Assembly (NCBI RefSeq): GCF_000722685.1
Contig: NZ_JPFV01000011.1
Coordinates: 372,001 to 436,000, forward strand
Origin: Streptococcus mitis
Lineage (GTDB): Bacteria; Bacillota; Bacilli; Lactobacillales; Streptococcaceae
Direction of reading: 5' to 3'
Length of the DNA stretch: 64,000 bases
Shown: positions 27,101 to 36,162 of the stretch, piece after piece
Layout of the letters: every line of letters starts with the position of its first letter
Numbering within the stretch: position 1 is the first letter of the stretch
The notes under the pieces: generated by a model
What the model was told of the DNA's origin: nothing
Databases searched by the model: none
Seen by the model: the letters and a program-made list of their open reading frames with translations, nothing else
Translations under genes and position numbers: made by a program

Positions 27101-28924
27101 CTAAATGAATCTCATTTTCCTTTCTATTTTTTGTATTTTTATTTTCTTATAGTTCTTTATCGTATGATTAAACTTTTCAAATAATTTTATAGCTTCTTTA
27201 TGTTGCTCCTTCATTTTTTCAATTCTTCCTTTATAGACGTATAAATCCTTTTCTATTGTATCTACTGAATTTTTTCTTTGGAAACTATTTTCTAAATTCT
27301 CAAAACTATTTATCGTATCATTCAACAATACCTCCTCTAAAATAGTTAAATCATCAATTTTATTTTGAACTTGTTCAATCATTTTCTCTAGGTATGATAT
27401 TCGGGAAATGAAATCCTTTGTTATGTTTTCAAAAGTATTCGGACTATTTTCCGCAGATACAAGAAAATCTAATTGTTCTATTTTTTCTTTAATTTTGCTA
27501 AGAGGTATTCTTCTATACATATACTGCGGTTCATACTGAAGATTAAATTGCCTAATTAAAGTTTTACCTTTCATAAAGCGATTTTTTTCTGCTGAGTCTT
27601 TATGGTATACATAGTAAGAACTAGTTTCTCTGATATATACTTTAACTTTTTCTTCTTCCATATTAATTTGAATATTTGGTACAAAAATGACTCCTTCTTG
27701 TCGGATACCAAACTGTACCTTAATGTAAATTCCATCGTCTACCACCTTTTCTATTTGATTAAGATTCAACTCTACTTCAAACTCATGAATAGTATCCCTA
27801 TTTCTCTTGAAATCTTGATAGGATTTCCATACAACATCTTCTGTCGGCGACTCTTTTTCTTTAATTAGCTTTTCTTCATTGTAAAGTTCAACTAATTTTT
27901 TATTATCTAAGACAAAAATTTCATTTATGTTATTAAAATAGTCTTGAAAATAACTAACACCATACTGATTCGTTTTTACCAATTCCTGCTCTGAAAACTT
28001 AATCCCATCAAACTCAAATAGAACATGTTTTGCTTTCGGAATTATTTTTAAGCCAAAAAATTCTGCCCGTTGAATCAATTCATTCATATTTTTCATTTTC
28101 GGAAGTAAAAATTCTAAGATGTTTATGATTTCCCTTTGAACAAACTTTTTCTTAAAATATGTTTCATTATAAGGTTGTTTTCTATTCAATTTATTATCAC
28201 GTACGACTTGTTTCATATTTGAATCAGTCATGAAAAAAGTAACATGCTTGTGTCTAAAATCAATTTTTAAATGTAAAGCTTTTGCTTTTTTCTTAAAATC
28301 TTCAAAATTTTTCGAGTTCTCGATTAGAAAATATACTCGTTGTTTTATTTCATATTTGTAATTTGTTTTGCGATAAACTTCATACTGACGATGCGAATAA
28401 CGATTTTCTATAATTTTTGCCCCTGCAATTTTTGAAAGACGATCAGAAACCATTCGTAGATTATGTTCTGCCTTATAATCCCATAGAAACTTTTTATCAG
28501 AATTCTGATCAATTGAATTTAGGATGATGTGATTGTGGATATGATCTTTATCGACATGAGTTGCTACAATGAAACGAAATCTACCTCCTGTCAACTCTTT
28601 AACTGTCTCATAACCAATCCGATTGATTTGTTCAGGAGTGAGATAGTCATCTGGAAAAAAGGACTGAATGATGTGATGAGAATGAATTTTTCGTTGATTT
28701 ACTTCTTGCCTATCATGACGAAATTCGTAAAGACTATCATTACTTAAAAAATTATCATTGTACATCTTCACTAGTTCTTCATAACTAGGAAAATCTAAAT
28801 AATTTCTCATTCCAAAATCTGAAACTAGTGTTAGGTTTTTTGTTTTATTTGGATTCAAAATATATTTGATTAGTTTACTACGATAATTTTTTCCATGAAT
28901 CGCAAAGTGTTTAGTGATGACCAT
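27101..28924 (-). CDS. MOBP-type relaxase (Tn5252 Orf4/SAG1250-like)
   Basis: This 607-aa relaxase nicks one strand at oriT and pilots it during conjugative transfer. The relaxase histidine triad is clear near residue 123: HVDKDHIHNHIILN (HxDxxHxH). The N-terminus has the conserved block HGKNYRSKLIKYILNPNKT, and the C-terminus is helical. Overlap with the MobC gene and the gene order match Tn5252-type mobilisation modules. No type IV secretion genes are seen nearby, so the element needs a helper conjugation system. Confidence 0.85.
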   Translation of the reverse strand: MVITKHFAIHGKNYRSKLIKYILNPNKTKNLTLVSDFGMRNYLDFPSYEELVKMYNDNFLSNDSLYEFRHDRQEVNQRKIHSHHIIQSFFPDDYLTPEQINRIGYETVKELTGGRFRFIVATHVDKDHIHNHIILNSIDQNSDKKFLWDYKAEHNLRMVSDRLSKIAGAKIIENRYSHRQYEVYRKTNYKYEIKQRVYFLIENSKNFEDFKKKAKALHLKIDFRHKHVTFFMTDSNMKQVVRDNKLNRKQPYNETYFKKKFVQREIINILEFLLPKMKNMNELIQRAEFFGLKIIPKAKHVLFEFDGIKFSEQELVKTNQYGVSYFQDYFNNINEIFVLDNKKLVELYNEEKLIKEKESPTEDVVWKSYQDFKRNRDTIHEFEVELNLNQIEKVVDDGIYIKVQFGIRQEGVIFVPNIQINMEEEKVKVYIRETSSYYVYHKDSAEKNRFMKGKTLIRQFNLQYEPQYMYRRIPLSKIKEKIEQLDFLVSAENSPNTFENITKDFISRISYLEKMIEQVQNKIDDLTILEEVLLNDTINSFENLENSFQRKNSVDTIEKDLYVYKGRIEKMKEQHKEAIKLFEKFNHTIKNYKKIKIQKIERKMRFI

Positions 28925-29276
28925 AAAATTTCCTCAATTTTTCAGATTGAATAAGAAAATCTTTCTCCACTTCTACTATTAACTCTTCTATACCTTTTCT
29001 CAACTCATTTAATTCAACTTCCGTTATTAAATTCGAATAATTTATGCTCCTGGCTATTTGATTAATATTATTTCCTATTCGTTTTAATTCAAAAATTAAA
29101 TCTTGATAACTATTTGTATCAATGGTGATAAAATTCATACCAGGATCTAGTAGAGTTCGTCTAGCATATTCTGAGAATGATAAGCAGTTACTTTTTGAGA
29201 TATTTTCATTCAATTTGACTAATTCTAGGTCAGATAGAAAGACTTTTTTTAGATTTGTTCTATATCGGTGCTCCAC
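28911..29276 (-). CDS. mobC: MobC-like relaxosome accessory protein
   Basis: A 121-aa protein with the MobC signature near the C-terminal half (ELKRIGNNINQIARSIN), which helps open DNA at oriT for the relaxase. The N-terminus has a ribbon-helix-helix-like segment (LSFSEYARRTLLD). It overlaps the relaxase start by 14 bases and lies 4 bases after the 118-aa gene. Confidence 0.8.
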   Translation of the reverse strand: MEHRYRTNLKKVFLSDLELVKLNENISKSNCLSFSEYARRTLLDPGMNFITIDTNSYQDLIFELKRIGNNINQIARSINYSNLITEVELNELRKGIEELIVEVEKDFLIQSEKLRKFYGHH

Positions 29277-29280
29277 TCTA

Positions 29281-29637
29281 CTACCTCATGTATTTTTTAC
29301 GAAAATCTTCACTAAGAGAACCTGTTTTTTCTACCTCTTTAATTAATTCCTGAATACAAGTTAACAAAATAGAAACATGTTCGTGAGTAACCTGATGATT
29401 TGTTTTAGCAATTATGAATACTTCATGAACATCACGGCTAATTTGTTCCAACTTTTGTTTTTCCCAAAGGTTGAACCATTTTTCCATCTGTTTTTGTCCA
29501 TCAGACAATAGTAAGCTTTTACGGAGAAAATCAGAAAAATTATCCTCTCCTTTCTCTCTCATTAAATCTAGTATTTGCTTTTCTTCCGTTTCTGTTAAGC
29601 GAATTTGTTTCCGAATACTACGTATATCTCTTTTCAT
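29281..29637 (-). CDS. Mobilisation accessory protein, 118 aa
   Basis: A small ribbon-helix-helix-like protein (KQIRLTETEEKQILDLMRE, FSDFLRKSLLL) resembling the third small gene of Tn5252 mobilisation operons. It starts the operon with the MobC and relaxase genes and probably binds near oriT or autoregulates. Confidence 0.65.
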   Translation of the reverse strand: MKRDIRSIRKQIRLTETEEKQILDLMREKGEDNFSDFLRKSLLLSDGQKQMEKWFNLWEKQKLEQISRDVHEVFIIAKTNHQVTHEHVSILLTCIQELIKEVEKTGSLSEDFRKKYMR

Positions 29638-29652
29638 ATGACTTTTCCTCCT

Positions 29653-29857
29653 TCATTGATACCTGTACTGACAATGTAAGCTTACAAACACTGTCAGTAC
29701 ATTTTTCAAAATTGCTTCATCTTTTTTGTAAGGCTTTGCGAGCTCAGATATTGTGTCCACAATATCCCAAAAATCATATCGCCAGCTGACTAAAACCTTC
29801 CAGTTTTGACAGCTAACGATAAGATAACTTGGTGACTCTGCCCCCAAACCCCCAGAG
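29653..29857. other. Candidate oriT region with nested inverted repeats
   Basis: Upstream of the mobilisation operon, tgtactgaca (29664-29673) and tgtcagtaca (29692-29701) form a perfect 10-base inverted repeat enclosing the palindrome tgtaagcttaca (29675-29686). Further along, ctctg (29836) and cagag (29853) flank a C-rich loop ccccaaacccc. Such structures next to relaxase genes are typical of oriT. A 64-aa minus-strand ORF spans 29653-29847, but I see no support for it as a gene. Confidence 0.4.
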
Positions 29858-29941
29858 AAAAATCTTAGTTGGATTTTTTAAAGTTGAAAAAAGTATATCA
29901 GAGGAAATTTGGAAAAGTTATCACAGGAGAATGAGAGGATG

Positions 29942-29968
29942 AAAAAAGAGCCTTTCGGCTCTTAAAAA
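29942..29968. terminator. Terminator of the Thoeris operon
   Basis: aagagcc (29946-29952), loop tttc, ggctctt (29957-29963); A6 on one side gives T6 for leftward transcripts. It lies 45 bases after the thsB stop. Confidence 0.75.
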
Positions 29969-30012
29969 GTTGAACTTATCTCAATAGCAGAATTATCTAC
30001 AAGGATTGTTTA

Positions 30013-30633
30013 TTACATCCTCTTAGCTATATTGAACTCATCTAATCGTTCTCTTTTGTCTTTGGCATTCTGTATATATTGACTATAATTTTCTTTGAAA
30101 TCGCTCAAACTTACTAAAGAAATATAAGAATCGTGCTCATCATCATAAAGATCATTACATGGATTTTTCTTATAAGCCGACTTAATATTTAGCATGTTCT
30201 TTCTAGCTAAATTATCAAAATATTTCAAAGACCTACACGACTTAGTCTGCTGACAATGTTGACAATAATGAGTACTATCATCTAGTACCTTATATTTAGC
30301 TTCATCAGTATAAACAGCTATCACACCATTTGTTCTGTTATTTTTTCTATCCTCTAAAGAATACCTTAGTTCATCATAAAGCCAATCATCATAATTTCCA
30401 AGCCAATTCTTTCTATAAGAAACAGCCTCTGGAGTTAATAATACAATTGTAACCGATGTATCTTTTAACTTCTCATATAGATATTCCTGAATAATGTTCT
30501 CACTCATTTGACTTCTATCAACATCTTCTGATCTATTAATTACCTCAGTAGATTCATCAAATAAATCAACTAGTTCATCTTTAATCTCTTTTCCATCACT
30601 AAAACGGAACGAAATAAATATTTTGGTTACCAT
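30013..30633 (-). CDS. thsB: Thoeris ThsB-type TIR-like protein
   Basis: This 206-aa protein matches the ThsB TIR-like fold (DUF1863): TKIFISFRFSDGKE at the N-terminus, DTSVTIVLLTPEAVSYRKNW with the second strand, and YDDWLYDELRYSLED with the candidate Glu. In Thoeris, ThsB senses phage infection and makes a cyclic ADP-ribose-type signal that activates ThsA. It overlaps the ThsA stop (TAATG). A cluster C-x2-C-x5-C in the middle (YCQHCQQTKSCR) is unusual and could bind metal. It is the only intact gene of the three. Confidence 0.8.
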   Translation of the reverse strand: MVTKIFISFRFSDGKEIKDELVDLFDESTEVINRSEDVDRSQMSENIIQEYLYEKLKDTSVTIVLLTPEAVSYRKNWLGNYDDWLYDELRYSLEDRKNNRTNGVIAVYTDEAKYKVLDDSTHYCQHCQQTKSCRSLKYFDNLARKNMLNIKSAYKKNPCNDLYDDEHDSYISLVSLSDFKENYSQYIQNAKDKRERLDEFNIAKRM

Positions 30634-32045
30634 TATCGTACCTCATTGACAATTTTATCAATCGTGGAAAAAACTTTAGTGAAATCCTTTTCAGTCTCCA
30701 AAGTTTCCCAGTAATTATCTAAATAACTATATTCTCCTGATTGTTTCATCTCATCAAAAATTTCTTTTGCAGCAAATCCAGTAGAGGCAATCGGAATGAT
30801 TATCTTTCCTTTTTCTTTAGCTATTTGAAATTCCTCCATCATGCCTGAAGCAAGTTCTACCTTACCTTCAACTAGCTTGTTACCAAATATAAATATACAC
30901 ACCCCTGACTCACTAATCATTTGTTCACGGTTCTCGGTCCAACGTTCTTTTAACGATTTCTCTCCATTGGCATTTTGTGGAAAAGGAAACAAACCAAGGT
31001 GTTCAGCCACATGTCTATATTTAGTTTTATAAATTTGATCCAGCGCACCGTTAATAACACTGCTTCCTATCCCCAGTCCAAACCCTGATATTATTTTATA
31101 ATCTTTTGAAATAAGAAAACTAGATAAATCATAGCAGTATTGATTTACCTTTTCTTCACTCTAATTCTCATTATAATCTGAAATACTACCTGAAATGAAG
31201 ATTGTATTTTTTAAGTACTCCTCCTCAATTTTTTGTATCAAGTCAGATATTTCAGAATAATCATCTACTAGAACGGTCTCTATTCCATATCTCTGTAAAT
31301 CTTTGATTTTTAAATCTTGTTTTATTTTATCGTAATTATATCCTTCGATGTCTGCGTCATAGTCTCTCTCTAACACTTGTTTTTGAATACAATAATGTTC
31401 TCTCTTATTATCTCCCAGCAAGACATTTACCTTCCCCAGAATAGATTCTAAATTAGGATCTTCAAAACCAAAACCTACAAATAAAAATGTTTTAGAAACT
31501 AAGTCACCTCGTAAAGCTGTTACAAATAAAGAGTTTTTATCACTATATCTTTCATAATCATCTTTTGAAATAACTGCATCATTAGGCGAATCTACATCAC
31601 CATGCATCTTATAAACAATGGCATCGCTATCACGAATACTAATTGCTAAATCATCTATCTTTCTCTTTATATCTCCTCTACGATTGTTTTTCTTTAAACC
31701 GTTTTCAATTACGTTATCATAGTTTGTCGTCCAATAGGTAGAAATGGGTAGTCGTGTTAGTAAATTCGTTACTTTTGTTTCTGCTTCTTGACTAGAAAAT
31801 TGATAAACTATTTCCTGATTTACAGAACCTCGATTTCCCATTTTAGAATTGATATAATATTGAGTCAATCCCACTAAATCTGACTCTTTATCAATATCTA
31901 AATCAATCTCATCCGCAAATGGCTTTACGAGCTTTTTCCAGTTAACAAATCCTGCGTCAACTGATGTTCCTGCGCCAGCAAAAACTGCCGCATTGCTATC
32001 TTGAACAGCTTTCGTAAATTTTTTAATAAATTGCTCTTTCCTCAT
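30633..32045 (-). pseudogene. thsA: Thoeris ThsA (SIR2-SLOG NADase) with an in-frame stop
   Basis: ThsA degrades NAD when triggered by the ThsB signal, killing the infected cell. The first ORF (31161-32045) is a SIR2 domain: AVFAGAGTSVDAGFVNWKKL, IVYKMHGDVDSPND, FLFVGFGFEDPN. It ends ISGSISDYNEN then TAG at 31161-31163. The same frame continues with SEEKVNQYCYDLSSFLIS and the SLOG/STALD ligand-binding domain (ISGFGLGIGSSVINGALD, FPFPQNANGEKS, GVCIFIFGNK) to 30633. Length and order match ThsA (about 470 aa). The stop falls in the domain linker, so a lone SIR2 domain is made unless the TAG is read through. Confidence 0.85.
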
Positions 32046-32059
32046 CTTGAATCCTTCTA

Positions 32060-32991
32060 TTATTTTTTATTCTCTTTCCATTTAGTAAATGGAATATCTG
32101 ACTGTCCATGATTTTTAACCATAAAATCTTCAGAAAAAAGTAATTTTGGATATTTAAAGTAGAACTTTGGAATAATTGTTCTATCTATTTTTTCTGAAAA
32201 ATAGATACATATTTTCTTTCCAATTGCATCTGCATATCCCAATTCCCAAGCACACCACTGAGAATTAAGTGTCTTACTTGAAAAGTACAAAACAAATACA
32301 TCCGATTGTTTTATACGCTCTTTGATAATATCGACTGTTGAAGTATTACACCATTCTCGTTTCAGATCGTATTTATCATTAACCCAGTCAATATATACGA
32401 CTTGGCCATTTTTGTTTAGTTTTTTATAAAAGGTTATAATTTTTTCTTCATCTTTAGAGTTATGTGAAAGAAAGATATCAAATTTTTTTATCTTTTCTAG
32501 ATCATCAATGTATAACCTCTTCTTCAACTCTTCTGGTCCTTTCCTATTTGTTACTATTTCATTATCAATAAAATTTGTTTTTCCTTTCTTTTTTCTACTC
32601 AATCTAAACGGTAGAGATAAACTTTGAAAGTACGACTGAACTTCTTTTTTTAGCGATTGATTTCTTACATGACCATTTATTGCATAGAAAAAATTATGAA
32701 CTTCCTTTGAATCATACTTCGAAAGTTCTCTAATGATTTCTAATCTTTCATGTAAATCATGTGTTTTAAAAAATCTTTTGCGATAATGTTCCAGATAAGA
32801 GGGATTTATTTCTTGGATATAATTTAATGATTTTTTCTTTTTATAGTTTGCAGCTTTAATTTTGCTAAAGATTTTTTTCGAATTTCATCTGCCTGAGCTT
32901 TTCTCTGTTCAATACTCAAAATATTTTTTCTTACTCGTCTTCTTATATATTTAGACGTTTCAAGAATAAAATCATTAGTTTCTAAAGACAT
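32060..32991 (-). pseudogene. TIR-domain protein with N-terminal extension, frameshifted in an A7 run
   Basis: The C-terminal 180 residues are a TIR domain: KKFDIFLSHNSKDEEKII, SDVFVLYFSSKTLNSQWCAWELGYAD with the catalytic-type Glu. Upstream the frame stays open (NYIQEINPSYLEHYRKRFF, VHNFFYAINGHVRNQSLKK) to an A7 run at 32872-32878. One extra A would connect it to ATG at 32991 (MSLETNDFILETSKYIRRR), giving about 310 aa. It ends 14 bases before thsA, so it is probably a second Thoeris TIR sensor. As read, translation from 32991 ends early. Confidence 0.7.
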
Positions 32992-33011
32992 CCTTTTACT
33001 CTGAATTTTAA

Positions 33012-33224
33012 CTAAATTTTTTTAATAATACGTTTACCATACCAATAGTTTCTCTCTATTATCAGTCTAGAAATTTTATCAGGAAACATATAAATAAATT
33101 TTTTAACATAATCTTTGTTGGAAAATTTTGCTGGCATAGCTTCTATGGTCATATTATGAGCCAGTTTAAACTCTTTTTGCAATTTTATATAAAATTCATT
33201 ATATTGTCTCATTGCTTTGCCCAT
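33012..33224 (-). CDS. Hypothetical protein, 70 aa, start uncertain
   Basis: Basic helical ORF (MRQYNEFYIKLQKEFKLAH). The frame is open upstream of ATG 33224 (NIYYEVADYM) but I find no start codon with a ribosome site there. It lies between the 95-aa ORF and the TIR gene in the same direction and may be the first part of the Thoeris transcript. Function unknown. Confidence 0.4.
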   Translation of the reverse strand: MGKAMRQYNEFYIKLQKEFKLAHNMTIEAMPAKFSNKDYVKKFIYMFPDKISRLIIERNYWYGKRIIKKI

Positions 33225-33281
33225 ATAATCTGCAACCTCATAATAAATATTTACTGTTTTATAACTCCTCTACGGAAATTA

Positions 33282-33560
33282 TTACAAATTCCCTTTTTTA
33301 ATTTGGTACTCTTCTGCAACAAGAGAAGCCGTTTTATTATCGTACCTTTCACTATCGTAATAGAAAAAATAAGGAACCTGATAACCATACCACACTTTCA
33401 ATCCTGTTTCCTTTTCCAATAATTCACAGAACTCCGTTGAATATTTCTTACAAAACATTGAAGTCAATATTTTAAATTGATCTTCAAATATTATTCCTCT
33501 GTTTTGAAACTCTATAACAATTCCCTCAAATTCTTTGCCTAATATTGCTCTTAATTCCAT
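33282..33560 (-). CDS. Hypothetical protein, about 92 aa
   Basis: A small acidic/aromatic protein (MELRAILGKEFEGIV, GLKVWYGYQVPYFFYYDSE) of unknown family. ATG at 33560 has AGG 8 bases upstream. It ends after an A6 run; one more A there would replace the tail with KREFVIISVEEL and a new stop. It may head the TIR/ThsA transcript. Confidence 0.45.
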   Translation of the reverse strand: MELRAILGKEFEGIVIEFQNRGIIFEDQFKILTSMFCKKYSTEFCELLEKETGLKVWYGYQVPYFFYYDSERYDNKTASLVAEEYQIKKGNL

Positions 33561-33624
33561 AGTTTTCACCTATTCTTTCTATTTGATATTAACATAAAAC
33601 ATGACTGATTAAAATTTTCTCAAT

Positions 33625-33870
33625 TTTTCTTCCTCCGCCCCTCAACATCTCTTTCTCTACCTGACTCCACTCGCCAAACAGTAAGTCTTGAAGAATATCT
33701 GCTGCTGAAGTCTTAACATCCATTGAATCATATACGTAAGTTCAATTTCATTGATAAATTTAAATGCACTTAAAGATGCCTTATTGTTCCAACTGTCGTA
33801 TGTTTTCAAAGAGATTGTTCACTATTAGAACATAATGCTCTTTTTTAAGAGTAAGAGTAATTTCTTTCGC
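33625..33870 (-). pseudogene. pezT 3' remnant
   Basis: The minus strand decodes YDSMDVKTSAADILQDLLFGEWSQ and EKEMLRG, close to the PezT tail at 55630-55740 (YDSKENTTSAATVLQDLLFGEWSQ). More decayed similarity continues to about 33870. It corresponds to roughly the last 80 residues of PezT. The rest is absent; a pezA-like remnant lies 14 kb to the right in the same orientation. Confidence 0.75.
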
Positions 33871-33929
33871 AACCATCCTCACTCAAATTTGATTAAAGAT
33901 TTCTAAACAATAGGACAATGACTTATCAA

Positions 33930-34526
33930 TTATTCAGGAGAAAAGTAACCTAACTGTTCCGCGACATGAATAGCTTCCTGTCTACTGGATACTCCTAATT
34001 TTGAAAAGATATTTGCAAGATGATTCGAAACCGTTCGCTTACTCACATAAACCTTTTCACAAATATTATCTATACTTAGACCATTTCGAACTAATTCTAA
34101 TATTTCTATTTCACGTGAAGTTAAAACATCTACCACTACTTCATCTGAAAAAATCTTTCTACCCTGATAAATTTCTATCAAGTTTTGAAGTAACTCCACT
34201 GGAGCAATACTCTTATCCAAAAATCCCCAGGAACCCATTATCTTAGCACGATACTCATACATTTTTTTACTATATCCAGTTAAGATAACAATTTTAGCAG
34301 AACATCCATTTTTAATAATCGTTTGAGCTAAAGATAGCCCATCCTCCTGATACAAACTAGTCAAGTTTATGTCAATCAGAATAATGTCATATTCATCATA
34401 AGGAAAATCCAAGACAGAAGAAAAATCATCCATCAAATCTACCCTTTCAATATCCTCTGATAATTCCAAAATCAGTTTAATACTCTGACTAAACAATTTA
34501 TGATCATCAATCAACAAAATTTTCAT
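33930..34526 (-). CDS. NarL/LuxR-family response regulator of the lantibiotic locus
   Basis: A receiver domain (LLIDDHK acidic pair, phosphoacceptor Asp in IILIDINL near residue 50) and a C-terminal LuxR-type HTH (LTSREIEILELVRNGLS, VSKRTVSNHLANIFSKLGV). ATG at 34526 has AAGGAG 7 bases upstream and lies inside the histidine kinase gene end (20-base overlap); the longer frame to 34583 is unlikely. It probably controls the ABC transporter and precursor genes in response to mature peptide. Confidence 0.85.
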   Translation of the reverse strand: MKILLIDDHKLFSQSIKLILELSEDIERVDLMDDFSSVLDFPYDEYDIILIDINLTSLYQEDGLSLAQTIIKNGCSAKIVILTGYSKKMYEYRAKIMGSWGFLDKSIAPVELLQNLIEIYQGRKIFSDEVVVDVLTSREIEILELVRNGLSIDNICEKVYVSKRTVSNHLANIFSKLGVSSRQEAIHVAEQLGYFSPE

Positions 34527-36087
34527 AACATAGCTCCTTATCAATCGGTAGTTCAATAACAATACGAAAAATACCATTCTCATTTAAAGTATCCATTTTA
34601 CCACCTAAAATACTTAATTTATTTGCCATATTTTTCAAGCCATATCCCAGAGAATGATCTTTGGTAGAAATCGATTTATTTTCAGAAACTATAAAAATAA
34701 CATCCTGTTTTATCTTGATTTCTAAAGAAATCTCTCCTTCTTGTGAATATTTAACCGCATTAGTAATTAACTCCTCAACAAAACGATAGACAATTTTATC
34801 ATAGGGTGTCATTAAAGAAAATTTAGGTGGAAAATATACCACTACTGAACTTTCTTTATTATATCTTTTCTCAATCCTTTCGATAAGAGCCTGATATTTT
34901 TTTGATAGAGGCTCATCTACTTCACTCATAGGCTGGTAATAATCCATTCGTTCTCTGATTCGTTGCACCAGTTCTTCAGTAACAAGATTTATTTGATTCC
35001 CAAACATCTCATTTTGACTATAAGCATTGAAATTCTTAACAGCCATTACACTTTGTAAAATTTCATTATGAAGAAATTCTGAAAATTGCTGTTCTACAAA
35101 CTCATTAGAAAGAAGATGATTAACCATTCTATTTCTCTTCAAAAATAGAATTTCCAGATAATCTTTCGCATTTCTCATATCAGATACGTGAAACAATCGA
35201 ATACATTCTTCGGCAACAATAGCCATAATAAGCAGAACTATATTTAAAATTAAAAAACTTATATTCAAATCAAGTTGAAAACCAATAAACGAAAATAGTA
35301 ATAATACTCCTATTAGGAAAATTAAGCGTGTAAAAGCCTTTAAATAAGAAAATTTTAATTCATCAATCTTCTTTTTAAAGGACGTAAATATCGTCTTGAA
35401 ATGTAAAAAAGTTAGGATAGATAATACTTCGACATACCAAAACAAATTTAGAACACTCGCTCCTGTTGTATTAACATACGATACAATATAGGAAATAGGT
35501 AAGACAACCGACAAAATCATGACATTTCGTTTTTGATAAGTTAGCACTTTTCGCAACTCTATTTGATAAAAGAGTAATAAAATTAAAGGAACAAATGTAA
35601 GGAAAAAGGTTGTGAAAAGCGATAAGAATAGAAACAATGGAAAATGGATAAAGTAAGAAAAAGTGGTAATGATGGTTAAAGCTAGTGAAACATTCATCAA
35701 TTCTTCCCCAATCTTCTCACCTAGTAAAATTATCGAAAGAGAACTATAAACCAATAAAAATGAATTAATTGGATTCAGTATGTCAAAAAAATGCAACAAA
35801 GTGTTACTTGTTCCTTGTTGAAAGATGGCTTGCCAACTGATCAAAGCTAGCAAAAAGATAGTCCATAATTTTAATTCACTATGTCGAAAGGTAGTAAAGT
35901 TGCAAACATAGCTGGACACAATCAACAAAATCACAAGTATTACGGAGAACTTTTGCGTGAGACCACTTGCATAATAAATAGGAACTCTATAGTATATGTA
36001 GAACATCAAGATCAAATGATTCAGCAAAGTTAATTGCCACAACCATAATGAATGATTAGAAATGATTTTTACAATTTTTTTCATCAT
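34507..36087 (-). CDS. Sensor histidine kinase of the lantibiotic locus
   Basis: A 526-aa membrane kinase. Residues about 1-290 contain roughly ten hydrophobic segments, with no large extracellular domain. The dimerisation/His box reads EQQFSEFLHNEILQSVMAV near 340, and the ATPase domain has VEELITNAVKYSQEGE (N box) and GYGLKNMANKL (G box). I use the ATG at 36087, about 6 bases after GGGAG. It precedes the response regulator with overlap. The multi-span sensor form is like peptide-pheromone or bacteriocin sensors. Confidence 0.8.
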   Translation of the reverse strand: MMKKIVKIISNHSLWLWQLTLLNHLILMFYIYYRVPIYYASGLTQKFSVILVILLIVSSYVCNFTTFRHSELKLWTIFLLALISWQAIFQQGTSNTLLHFFDILNPINSFLLVYSSLSIILLGEKIGEELMNVSLALTIITTFSYFIHFPLFLFLSLFTTFFLTFVPLILLLFYQIELRKVLTYQKRNVMILSVVLPISYIVSYVNTTGASVLNLFWYVEVLSILTFLHFKTIFTSFKKKIDELKFSYLKAFTRLIFLIGVLLLFSFIGFQLDLNISFLILNIVLLIMAIVAEECIRLFHVSDMRNAKDYLEILFLKRNRMVNHLLSNEFVEQQFSEFLHNEILQSVMAVKNFNAYSQNEMFGNQINLVTEELVQRIRERMDYYQPMSEVDEPLSKKYQALIERIEKRYNKESSVVVYFPPKFSLMTPYDKIVYRFVEELITNAVKYSQEGEISLEIKIKQDVIFIVSENKSISTKDHSLGYGLKNMANKLSILGGKMDTLNENGIFRIVIELPIDKELCYENFVD

Positions 36088-36162
36088 AATCATCTCCCTC
36101 TATTTTATAAGTATAGTATAGCATAAAACTAGAATACTATTTAACAGTATCCTAGTTTTATG

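Noticed and set aside
29653..29847. 64-aa ORF upstream of the mobilisation genes
   Set aside because: No ribosome site and it spans palindromic DNA; more likely part of oriT.
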